From: JBEBBU01 sp041158225
GTDB taxonomy: Bacteria; Pseudomonadota; Gammaproteobacteria; Methylococcales; Methylococcaceae
DNA: 7,745 nt
Assembly: GCA_041158225.1 (NCBI GenBank)
Contig: JBEBBU010000023.1
Span: 1 to 7,745 of the forward strand
Direction: 5' to 3'
In this document: one piece after another, positions 1 to 6,276 of the stretch
Layout: every line of letters starts with the position of its first letter
Numbering within the stretch: position 1 is the first letter of the stretch
Notes under the pieces: model-generated
The model's database searches: none
The model's input: only the letters and a program-made list of their open reading frames with translations
Told to the model about the DNA's origin: nothing
Position numbers and translations under genes: made by a program

Positions 1-650
1 GGATTATTTTCAAAACCACCTTCCTCAACATTGGCGATATACATCACCGGCTTGATGGTGATGAGATGAAGATCATGCAGCAGAGCCTTTTCTTCAGGCG
101 CAAGTTTCAGCGTTCTGGCCGGCAGGCCCTGATCCAGATGCGCTGCCAGCAGTTCCAGTACCCGCTTCTTCTCCAGTTCGTCCTTGTTGCCGGATTTGGA
201 TGCCTTCACTGCCCTCTGCAAGGCTCTTTCCACGCTGCCCATATCGGCCAGTGCAAGCTCAGTATCAATGACTGCAATATCGGACAGCGGATCGACCTTG
301 CCAGCAACGTGAATGACATCGTCATTCTCAAAGCAGCGCACCACATGGGCGATGGCATCGGTCTCACGGATGTGGGCCAGAAACTGGTTACCCAGCCCTT
401 CCCCCTTGGAGGCACCAGCCACCAGTCCGGCAATATCCACAAACTCAATCGCCGTAGGTATTACTCTTTCCGGCTTGACAATCTCCGAGAGAGCATCCAG
501 CCTGCGATCAGGCACTGGTACCACACCGACATTCGGATCAATGGTACAGAAAGGGTAGTTTTCCGCGGCAATACCTGCCTTGGTCAGCGCATTGAACAGC
601 GTGGACTTGCCAACATTGGGCAGACCGACGATACCGATATGAAGGGCCAT
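1..650 (-). CDS. ychF: Ribosome-associated P-loop ATPase YchF/OLA1 (N-terminal part, cut by window edge)
   Basis: This is the first 216 codons of a TRAFAC-class, Obg-related nucleotide hydrolase that binds ribosomes and in E. coli is implicated in oxidative-stress control. The start reads MALHIGIVGLPNVGKSTLF. The P-loop GLPNVGKS is at residues 9-16 and the switch II region has DIAGLVAGASKGEGLGNQFL. The G4 position reads NVEE (residues 207-210) instead of NKxD, which is the family feature that gives ATP rather than GTP preference. The E. coli protein is 363 residues, so the coiled-coil end and the TGS domain lie outside the window. The ATG at 650 has an AAGGA ribosome site about 8 nt upstream. 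It follows the waaA stop by 14 bp, so the two are probably co-transcribed. The usual partner in many bacteria is pth, not waaA. Identity is very secure. Confidence 0.97.
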   Translation of the reverse strand, partial: MALHIGIVGLPNVGKSTLFNALTKAGIAAENYPFCTIDPNVGVVPVPDRRLDALSEIVKPERVIPTAIEFVDIAGLVAGASKGEGLGNQFLAHIRETDAIAHVVRCFENDDVIHVAGKVDPLSDIAVIDTELALADMGSVERALQRAVKASKSGNKDELEKKRVLELLAAHLDQGLPARTLKLAPEEKALLHDLHLITIKPVMYIANVEEGGFENN

Positions 651-664
651 GAAAAAGATCCTTG

Positions 665-1963
665 CTAAGATTCAGAAATGGAAACGGGAAGCCAGCGGCT
701 CATGAGATCGAGGTGCCGCTGCAGTGCCCCCCGGTTATCCAGCACAAACTGACGGGCCGCCAGCCCGATGTGGCTACGCCGCACGGGATCATGCAGCAAT
801 GCCGCGATGGCAGCTACCAGTGCCTGCTGGTCTTGGACACGCACCGCGCCGCCCTGGTCAGCCAGCTGGTCGCAGATCTGGCGGAAGTTCTGGGTATGTG
901 GCCCGTAAAGGCAGGCAACCCCCTGGGCTGCCGCTTCAAGCACATTATGTCCACCAACGGGCACCAGACTGCCGCCAATGAATGCGACTGTCGAGGCTGC
1001 ATAGAAAGTCCTGAGTTCCCCCAGAGTATCCAGCAGCAGGACATCACAGAAGCCGGCGTCGATGGCAGCCTGCTCACCTGCACTGCGACGTATCACCTTC
1101 CAGCCCCGTGACACACACAGCATGTAAATATCATTGAATCGTTCCGGATGCCGCGGAGCCATGGCAAGTACCAGATCAGGAAAATCCTGTCTCAGCTGTG
1201 AAAAAGCCTCAAGCAGCATGGCTTCTTCACCAGCGTGGGAACTTGCCAGCAGGAGTATGGGACGGTCGCCTGCGTATAGCCGGCCCAGCCTTGCTCCTTC
1301 CGCCTGCAGTTCCTCAGGTAATTCGAGATCAAACTTGAGATTGCCCGTCACCGTGACCTGTTGCGGAGAGCAACCCAGTTGCCGGAAACGTGCTGCATCA
1401 TCCTCGGTCTGGGCCGCCACATGCACGGCAGAAAGCCACTGCGCCAGAGAAGCACGCAGCCACGCATAGCGGGAAGAAGAACGGGCAGAAAGCCTGGCAT
1501 TGGCAATCATCACGGGTATACGCTGCTGCTGGCACGCCATCAGCAGATTGGGCCAGATCTCCGTTTCCATGATGATGGCCAGCACGGGGTGAAACTGCTG
1601 CAGGAAACGCTCAAGGCTGACCGGAAGATCATAGGGCAGATAGACGTGGGATACCTGATGACCCAGGATGGCCTGGACTCTGGCTGAACCGGTTGGCGTT
1701 GTCGTCGTCAGCATGATCCGGTACGAAGGCCAGCGCTGCATGATAGCCCTGACAAGTGGTACGGCTGCCTCAACTTCACCTACGGAAACAGCATGTACCC
1801 AGATGACAGGAGAAGATGCCACAGGCATGTCAGTACCATAAAATCCCAGACGCTCCAGCCAGCGCTCGCGATAGGCTGGCAGCCTGTGACCACGGACATA
1901 GAGACGTCCCACGACCAGAGGTAATGCCGAGTAGAACAGAAGGGTATAAAGCCGTCGTATCAA
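665..1963 (-). CDS. waaA: 3-deoxy-D-manno-octulosonic acid (Kdo) transferase WaaA/KdtA
   Basis: Inner-membrane GT30 glycosyltransferase that transfers Kdo from CMP-Kdo to lipid IVA during LPS inner-core synthesis. With the TTG start at 1963 it is 432 residues, close to the 425 of E. coli. It begins with the typical IRRLYTLLFYSALPLV membrane anchor (residues 2-17). Visible family motifs are HAVSVGE (57-63), whose Glu63 matches the proposed catalytic base, METEIWPN (132-139), and the C-terminal GGS (330-332) and GGHN (337-340) followed by LE. An in-frame GTG at 2014 would add 17 residues. I prefer TTG because GGAGG lies 8 nt upstream, family proteins start here, and the GTG sits inside a strong hairpin with no good ribosome site. 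It lies between rplI and ychF, whereas in E. coli waaA lies beside coaD. The number of Kdo units added cannot be read from the sequence. Confidence 0.96.
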   Translation of the reverse strand: MIRRLYTLLFYSALPLVVGRLYVRGHRLPAYRERWLERLGFYGTDMPVASSPVIWVHAVSVGEVEAAVPLVRAIMQRWPSYRIMLTTTTPTGSARVQAILGHQVSHVYLPYDLPVSLERFLQQFHPVLAIIMETEIWPNLLMACQQQRIPVMIANARLSARSSSRYAWLRASLAQWLSAVHVAAQTEDDAARFRQLGCSPQQVTVTGNLKFDLELPEELQAEGARLGRLYAGDRPILLLASSHAGEEAMLLEAFSQLRQDFPDLVLAMAPRHPERFNDIYMLCVSRGWKVIRRSAGEQAAIDAGFCDVLLLDTLGELRTFYAASTVAFIGGSLVPVGGHNVLEAAAQGVACLYGPHTQNFRQICDQLADQGGAVRVQDQQALVAAIAALLHDPVRRSHIGLAARQFVLDNRGALQRHLDLMSRWLPVSISES

Positions 1964-1971
1964 GCTTCCAG

Positions 1972-1976
1972 CCTCC
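1972..1976 (-). promoter_or_regulatory. Ribosome binding site selecting the TTG start of waaA
   Basis: On the - strand GGAGG is followed by 8 nt and then TTG at 1963. This is the only good Shine-Dalgarno match near the waaA 5' end, and it supports TTG over the upstream in-frame GTG at 2014. Confidence 0.7.
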
Positions 1977-1982
1977 GGTCTT

Positions 1983-2038
1983 GGAAAGCAGAAAGGGGAA
2001 GCGTGTCCGGCCACAAGGTGACCCGACGCTGCTTCCCC
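1983..2038 (-). terminator. Long hairpin after rplI, probable intrinsic terminator or attenuator before waaA
   Basis: On the - strand GGGGAAGC (2038-2031) pairs perfectly with GCTTCCCC (2002-1995). The interior pairs further: GTC with GAC, then GGTCAC with GTGGCC around a CTT loop, interrupted by a few mismatches. The 3' side is followed by TTTCTGCTTT (1994-1985), a broken U tract, so termination may be partial. It starts about 18 bp after the rplI stop and ends before the waaA ribosome site. I see no clear promoter after it, so waaA-ychF may rely on read-through. Confidence 0.65.
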
Positions 2039-2056
2039 CCGTTCAGATACCTGAGA

Positions 2057-2503
2057 TTACTCTGGCAGGATATGAACAGCCAGTTCAGCATTAACATCCG
2101 TGTGCAGATGGATGGTGACGCTGAACTCGCCCAGATGACGCAGGGAGCCATGGGGCAGGCGCACTTCGTGCTTCTCAATGGCAACACCTTGAGCAGTAGC
2201 TGCCTCGGCAATGTCACGTCCACTGACAGAACCGTAAAGACGGCCTTCATCACCAGCTTTCTGCTGGATGGTGACCACAACATCAGCAAAGCTGGCGGCG
2301 CGGGCTTCTGCCTTGGCCAGTTCAGCGTGGGCTTTGGCTTCCAGTTCAGCACGACGCTGTTCAAACTCGGCAACCTTGGCAGCGGTAGCGACAACAGCCT
2401 TGCCCTTGGGAATCAGGTAGTTGCGGCCATAACCTGGCTTGACGCTGACTTTATCGCCCAGACCGCCAAGATTGGCGATCTTTTCAAGAAGAATGATTTC
2501 CAT
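2057..2503 (-). CDS. rplI: 50S ribosomal protein L9
   Basis: bL9, a two-domain protein of the large subunit that binds 23S rRNA near the L1 stalk and helps maintain reading frame. It has 148 residues (149 in E. coli). The N-terminal rRNA-binding domain has the signature GDKVSVKPGYGRNYLIPKGKA (16-36). An Ala/Glu/Lys-rich connecting helix spans about 41-76, followed by the C-terminal domain with DEGRLYGSVSGRDIAEA (85-101). A GAGG ribosome site lies about 10 nt before the ATG. It is the last gene of the rpsF-rpsR-DUF2232-rplI unit, 36 bp after the DUF2232 gene, and a strong hairpin follows it. Confidence 0.98.
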   Translation of the reverse strand: MEIILLEKIANLGGLGDKVSVKPGYGRNYLIPKGKAVVATAAKVAEFEQRRAELEAKAHAELAKAEARAASFADVVVTIQQKAGDEGRLYGSVSGRDIAEAATAQGVAIEKHEVRLPHGSLRHLGEFSVTIHLHTDVNAELAVHILPE

Positions 2504-2539
2504 GATAGTGAAACCTCGAATGTCTAAAGACTTAAATTT

Positions 2540-3460
2540 TTAATGGGTGCCTGCAGTTACGCGTCTGCGCCAGTCAAACCAGCTGTCACTCAGCCCCAGC
2601 AGGGCCAGAGGCACCATCAGGTGCGGGATAATGAACAGCAGCACATACAGACCAATCAGCCAGAAACGCTGACTGCTTCTTGCCGACAGAAGCGCGTGGG
2701 CAACAGCAAGTCCTACAAACAGATAAAGGGCAAAAAGTACCAGGCCAGCATTGACGACCACCTCGGCAAACCCTGCCAGCCCTCCCGTCAGCCCCACCAG
2801 CATGGCAGCAATGGCTGCAACACCAGCGCGACGGGACAGCCGCAGACCGAGATACTCATCACGGAAACCACCAGGATTGAACAGCAGCGACTGCCACCAG
2901 CGGCCGATAAGCAGTGTCATCACCAGGGTAATAACTGCTCCTGAGGCCATCAGGCCGGTCACATAGTGACCGACCCGCTCCATGCCCTGTTTCATCAGCA
3001 ACTGGGTCTGGGGATCAGCATCAGCATTCATGTCCAGCAGTGGCTGCATCAGTCCAGCCATACGCTGGCTCCAGTAATCACCGGGCTGATCCACCAGCAG
3101 GTAGAACAGTCCGATACCAGCCATACCAAACAGGGCAGTAACTTCCAGACTTAATGACAGATCCCGCGTATCCCGTAGCACCCAGGCAATGATGGCCGTT
3201 GGCAGCCATAGCGCCACACCGTACATCAGTGACAGCTCAAGGTTGCCTGTGGTGACCATGCCAAAACCAGTCACCAGCACACAGGAAGCCACGAATACCG
3301 GCACCGCCGCCATCACCCCCTGACGCAGCATGACCAGAGCCATGGTGGCAGAACTGAACAGGCTTGCCAGCGGCATGACAAAAGACAGACAGGCAAAACC
3401 TACCTGAACCAGAATCGACTGGTTCTGTCCCCGCATGATAAAGGCAGCCAAGCCTCGCAT
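2540..3460 (-). CDS. DUF2232 (YybS-like) multi-pass membrane protein
   Basis: A hydrophobic 306-residue protein with about seven or eight predicted membrane helices (roughly 17-37, 50-68, 76-95, 105-122, 166-186, 213-231, 234-257, 267-290). A polar stretch at about 125-165 interrupts them. The start MRGLAAFIMRG and the end LGLSDSWFDWRRR match the DUF2232 proteins found between rpsR and rplI in Pseudomonas-like genomes. The biochemical function is unknown. A transporter-like or S-component-like fold has been suggested for the wider family, but nothing here proves it. I choose ATG at 3460, with AGGTG 5 nt upstream. The GTG at 3463 would add one Met but sits too close to that site. It lies 25 bp after rpsR and is probably co-transcribed with the ribosomal genes. 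Confidence 0.88.
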   Translation of the reverse strand: MRGLAAFIMRGQNQSILVQVGFACLSFVMPLASLFSSATMALVMLRQGVMAAVPVFVASCVLVTGFGMVTTGNLELSLMYGVALWLPTAIIAWVLRDTRDLSLSLEVTALFGMAGIGLFYLLVDQPGDYWSQRMAGLMQPLLDMNADADPQTQLLMKQGMERVGHYVTGLMASGAVITLVMTLLIGRWWQSLLFNPGGFRDEYLGLRLSRRAGVAAIAAMLVGLTGGLAGFAEVVVNAGLVLFALYLFVGLAVAHALLSARSSQRFWLIGLYVLLFIIPHLMVPLALLGLSDSWFDWRRRVTAGTH

Positions 3461-3485
3461 CACTGCACCTGGTACTTAAAGTCGC

Positions 3486-3716
3486 TTACTGTTCGTGAGA
3501 ATCGCAGTAAGGGATAAGCGCCAGAAAACGTGCGCGCTTGATCGCCGTTGACAGCTGGCGCTGATACTTGGCCTGCGTACCGGTAATACGGCTGGGCACG
3601 ATCTTGCCAGTCTCGGATACAAACTCCCTGAGGGTGTCCAGATCCTTGTAATCGATCTCAACCGTTCCTTCTGCGGTGAAACGGCAATACTTTCTACGTT
3701 TGAACTGTCTAGCCAT
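3486..3716 (-). CDS. rpsR: 30S ribosomal protein S18
   Basis: bS18, a small platform protein that forms a heterodimer with S6 on 16S rRNA. It has 76 residues, the family's normal length. Signatures are RRKYCRFTAEG (7-17), EIDYKDLDTLREF (20-32), the nearly invariant GKIVPSRITGTQAKYQRQL (37-55) and IKRARFLALIPY (59-70). A single Cys at position 11 matches the zinc-independent form, with no CxxC zinc ribbon. A GGAG ribosome site lies 8 nt before the ATG, and the gap to rpsF is 35 bp. Together with S6 it probably acts on the rpsF leader as a feedback regulator, by analogy with other bacteria. Confidence 0.98.
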   Translation of the reverse strand: MARQFKRRKYCRFTAEGTVEIDYKDLDTLREFVSETGKIVPSRITGTQAKYQRQLSTAIKRARFLALIPYCDSHEQ

Positions 3717-3751
3717 GAATGAATCTCCGTGGTTTCGGGCTATGGATGCGA

Positions 3752-4162
3752 TCAGGTGCCATCAACTGCTTCAGCAGCGGGCTCACTGGATGAAGTGCTT
3801 TCGCCCTCATCGCTCTGACGCTCACTGGACTCAGCATGATCATGGCCGCCACGTGTCAGCGGAGAAGGATCGGTAACGGCTTCATCACGACGGATGGTCA
3901 GACTGCGCAGCACGGCGTCGTTGAAGCGGAAGTTGCTTTCCAGTTCTTCGAGCGTAGACTGCGAACATTCAATGTTCATCAGCACGTAATGCGCCTTGTG
4001 CACCTTGGCAATCGGATAGGCAAGCTGCCTTCTGCCCCAGTCTTCAAGACGATGGATACAGCCGGAGTCACCCTCAATCGCCGAGCGGTAACGCTCAATC
4101 ATGCCCGGAACCTGGGCACTCTGATCAGGATGAACCAGAACCACTATTTCATAATGTCGCAT
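3752..4162 (-). CDS. rpsF: 30S ribosomal protein S6
   Basis: bS6, partner of S18 on the 30S platform. It has 136 residues (131 encoded in E. coli). The ferredoxin-like core spans residues 1 to about 98, with MRHYEIVVLVHPDQ at the start, HRLEDWGRRQLAYPIAK (37-53), AHYVLMNIE (57-65) and LESNFRFNDAVLRSLTIR (74-91). A Ser/Glu/Asp-rich, presumably disordered tail (99-136) follows. It ends EAVDGT rather than in the Glu-Glu used by RimK in E. coli. GGGAG lies 6 nt before the ATG. It is the first gene of the ribosomal unit and is preceded by a structured leader and a clear promoter. No priB follows it, unlike enterobacteria. Confidence 0.98.
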   Translation of the reverse strand: MRHYEIVVLVHPDQSAQVPGMIERYRSAIEGDSGCIHRLEDWGRRQLAYPIAKVHKAHYVLMNIECSQSTLEELESNFRFNDAVLRSLTIRRDEAVTDPSPLTRGGHDHAESSERQSDEGESTSSSEPAAEAVDGT

Positions 4163-4174
4163 AGAATACTCCCT

Positions 4175-4206
4175 GCGGGTTAAGCCTCCCGCTCATGCGG
4201 TGAGGC
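4175..4206 (-). promoter_or_regulatory. rpsF leader with S6:S18-type autoregulatory hairpin
   Basis: The leader RNA reads GCCUC-A-CCGC-AUGA-GCGG-GAGGC across 4206-4184: a 5-bp stem, one bulged A, a 4-bp CCGC/GCGG stem and a tetraloop. The 3' arm can instead pair GCGGG (4192-4188) with CCCGC (4179-4175), forming a second hairpin that ends one base before the GGGAG ribosome site (4173-4169). Many bacteria carry an rpsF leader element with a conserved CCG that is bound by the S6:S18 complex to limit translation. Position, ACCG content and hairpin shape fit this. Assignment to the exact covariance model is inferred. Confidence 0.65.
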
Positions 4207-4241
4207 AAGGAGAAGTGAACAAAGTCACCACCAAACCCGTA

Positions 4242-4270
4242 ATTATAAAGGATCAGCCATCCATGGACAA
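4242..4270 (-). promoter_or_regulatory. Sigma-70-type promoter for rpsF operon
   Basis: A perfect -10 TATAAT (4247-4242) and a -35 TTGTCC (4270-4265, 4 of 6 matches to consensus) are separated by exactly 17 bp. The predicted start is near 4235, giving a leader of about 73 nt that contains the hairpin. The -35 box and most of the spacer lie inside the 3' end of the upstream methyltransferase gene. Confidence 0.75.
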
Positions 4271-5071
4271 GTCAGGATCTGACTGAGGGGCAATCGACCA
4301 AAGATAAAGGGGCGCGCGCCCTGCCTCATCCAGCTGCACAAGATCAGGATGAACGCCTGGAATACTGAAGTGATAACTCACCAGTGCCGTGCCCGGTCGC
4401 ATGTCATGGCAGGCTTTCCGCCAGAGTCGCGCCATGGGCTGCGGCGACAGGTAGGCATAGACAAAATCAAATCCAGCCAGGTCATGCCTCCAGAAATTAC
4501 CGTAATGGATGACACAGTTGGACAGGCCACGACTGCGCCATCTTGCGATCAGCCAGGGGAGAGGCGCAGATTCAATGCCGGTGAAGCGGATATCCGGATG
4601 TTTCCTGGCAAGCCGGCACAACAGCCCTCCCAGTCCACAGCCAAGATCCACAAAGGTCGCCGGTCGTCGCTCATACAGCCAGAAATCAAGCACCGTGATG
4701 GCAGAGGCTCCTGTCAGGTACAGTGGCACCCGCTCGCGCTGGTTATCCTTATACACCAGCCAGAGCAGTGCAAAAACCAGCAGGTAGTATATGGGGGGGA
4801 ACGCCAGCATGACCAGCCAGAGCAGCAGGGGCAGATCCAGCGCCAGTATCGGATACCACCACAGCGGCAAGGCACGCAGGCGTGCAGCCATACAGGCCGA
4901 AAGGATATAGAGTCCCGCGCCCACCCATGACAGCCATTCACCGGGCAACCCGGCAACCGCCAGCACCCAGGTCAGCAGCGTCGCCAGCATGACAGCCAGC
5001 AACTGCGCCTGCAGCACCCGCCACCAGTAGCCAGACTCTGCGGCCGCCATACCCGCTTCCATCAGGGGCAT
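4253..5071 (-). CDS. Membrane-anchored class I SAM-dependent methyltransferase (FAM173-like)
   Basis: A 272-residue protein with two parts. Residues 1-110 hold about four membrane helices (roughly 20-40, 47-63, 67-90, 92-107). Residues 115-272 form a Rossmann methyltransferase: motif I FVDLGCGLGG (140-149), an acidic residue after beta-2 (GIES, Glu167), and DFVYAYLSPQPMARLW (202-217), then MRPGTALVSYHFSIPG (224-239). Its overall pattern recalls FAM173/ATPSc-KMT proteins, which methylate lysines on membrane proteins such as ATP synthase subunit c; this comparison is from memory. The substrate here is unknown. The ATG at 5071 shares its A with the motB TGA (TGATG), implying translational coupling. 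Met8 (ATG at 5050) with GGA upstream is an alternative start. The active site presumably faces the cytoplasm. Confidence 0.85.
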   Translation of the reverse strand: MPLMEAGMAAAESGYWWRVLQAQLLAVMLATLLTWVLAVAGLPGEWLSWVGAGLYILSACMAARLRALPLWWYPILALDLPLLLWLVMLAFPPIYYLLVFALLWLVYKDNQRERVPLYLTGASAITVLDFWLYERRPATFVDLGCGLGGLLCRLARKHPDIRFTGIESAPLPWLIARWRSRGLSNCVIHYGNFWRHDLAGFDFVYAYLSPQPMARLWRKACHDMRPGTALVSYHFSIPGVHPDLVQLDEAGRAPLYLWSIAPQSDPDLSMDG

Positions 5072-6264
5072 CAGCGCGTCTTGGGCGGCGGATAGGGTGC
5101 GGGCGAAGTAAAAGGAGAAGGCAGCGTGATGGGCCCGGGCGAACTGTCCACAAAACCTGGTGGCAACCCCAGAGGATTATCGGCAGGACGCGAAGATCTG
5201 GTGGAGGCTGGTGGTGCTGCTGGTGCCGAAGCTGGAGCCGGCGCTGCTGGTGCAGGACTGGCGGGCACGGGTGTAGCAGGCGTGTTTCTGGGATCAGTCT
5301 GGGATTCTTCCTGGAAAGCAGTCGTACCATTATCCAGAATGGCTGCCTCGGTCTTGTGATTCAGCACAATAATGGAAATACGCCGGTTGACAGGATCAAG
5401 GTTATCCTGCTTGTTGAACGGCACACTGGAAGCAAGCCCGACCACGCGCATCATCTTGTCTTCCCTAAGACCACCATGATTCAGCTCACGGCGCGCAGCA
5501 TTGGCCCGGTCTGTGGAAAGCTCCCAGTTACTATAACCTGCATTTCCCCCAGGAAATGGCCTGCCATCGGTATGACCACTGATACTGATGCGGTTAGGCA
5601 GTTCATTAATAAGCGGCGCGATCTTGTCAAGAATCTGTGCGGCGTAGGGCTCCAGCCGGGCGCTGGCCAGATCGAACATGGGGCGCTTTTCCTTGTCCAG
5701 GATCTGTACCCGCAGGCCTTCCTTGGTAAAGTCGATAATCAACTGATCCTTGAACTGGTTAAGCAGTGGACTGGTTTCGACCAGTTCCATCATTTTGCCC
5801 TTAAGGGATTCGAGACGCTGCTGATCCTTTTTGCTGAGCTGTTCTTCTTCCTCTTCCTTACGCGCCAGTTCTTCCTTCTGCTCCTGCGTCAGGTTGCTGT
5901 TATAGAAATACTCCTTGTGCATGGTACTTTCATCGCCCTCCTCGGTATGAGGCGGACATTCCTTGACCGTACCATCCTGCTGCGTGATATCCGTACCGCC
6001 ACCCGGAATAAGACTGGAGCGGTCACCACTATCCTTGCCGCCGGCAAACGACGGTTTCCATGGGTCCTTGAAATATTCGGCAATACCGCGCCGCGTCACC
6101 ACATCAACGTTGCCGATCAGCCAGAGCAGGAGAAAGAACGCCATCATGGCAGTCACGAAATCAGCGTAGGCCAGTTTCCAGGCGCCCCCATGATGACCAT
6201 GGCCGCCCTTCTTGACCTTTTTGATGACGATATTGCCCTTACTGGCAGCATTCTGCTCGGCCAT
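5071..6264 (-). CDS. motB: Flagellar motor stator protein MotB
   Basis: The peptidoglycan-anchored stator subunit, which forms the ion channel with MotA. A basic cytoplasmic N-terminus (1-29) is followed by the single membrane helix containing KLAYADFVTAMMAFFLLLW (30-48). Asp35 corresponds to the essential ion-carrying Asp32 of E. coli. IAEYFKDPWKP (61-71) is the plug region. A Glu/Lys-rich stretch at 125-161 looks like a coiled coil. The OmpA-like domain (about 185-303) shows SGHTDGRPF (229-237), NWELSTDRAN (246-255) and PVNRRISIIVLN (291-302). A Pro/Ala/Ser-rich tail runs from about 328 to 397. At 397 residues it is much longer than E. coli MotB (308). The gap to motA is 12 bp. The YADFVTAMMAF channel sequence suggests a proton-type stator. 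Confidence 0.97.
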   Translation of the reverse strand: MAEQNAASKGNIVIKKVKKGGHGHHGGAWKLAYADFVTAMMAFFLLLWLIGNVDVVTRRGIAEYFKDPWKPSFAGGKDSGDRSSLIPGGGTDITQQDGTVKECPPHTEEGDESTMHKEYFYNSNLTQEQKEELARKEEEEEQLSKKDQQRLESLKGKMMELVETSPLLNQFKDQLIIDFTKEGLRVQILDKEKRPMFDLASARLEPYAAQILDKIAPLINELPNRISISGHTDGRPFPGGNAGYSNWELSTDRANAARRELNHGGLREDKMMRVVGLASSVPFNKQDNLDPVNRRISIIVLNHKTEAAILDNGTTAFQEESQTDPRNTPATPVPASPAPAAPAPASAPAAPPASTRSSRPADNPLGLPPGFVDSSPGPITLPSPFTSPAPYPPPKTR

Positions 6265-6276
6265 GATGCTATCCCA

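Noticed and set aside
66..668. A 200-codon + strand frame across ychF
   Set aside because: It is antisense to the conserved YchF ATPase domain and is a shadow frame.
2003..2527. A 174-codon + strand frame across rplI
   Set aside because: It is antisense to L9, which is certain, and has no recognisable protein features.
5150..5290. GC-rich near-repeats in the motB 3' end as a DNA repeat element
   Set aside because: They are in-frame codons for a Pro/Ala-rich protein tail, not a separate repeat family.
4938..5330. A 130-codon - strand frame spanning the motB tail and methyltransferase start
   Set aside because: Its Arg/Pro/Leu-rich composition is the shifted frame of GC-rich low-complexity motB sequence. 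MotB and the methyltransferase explain the region.
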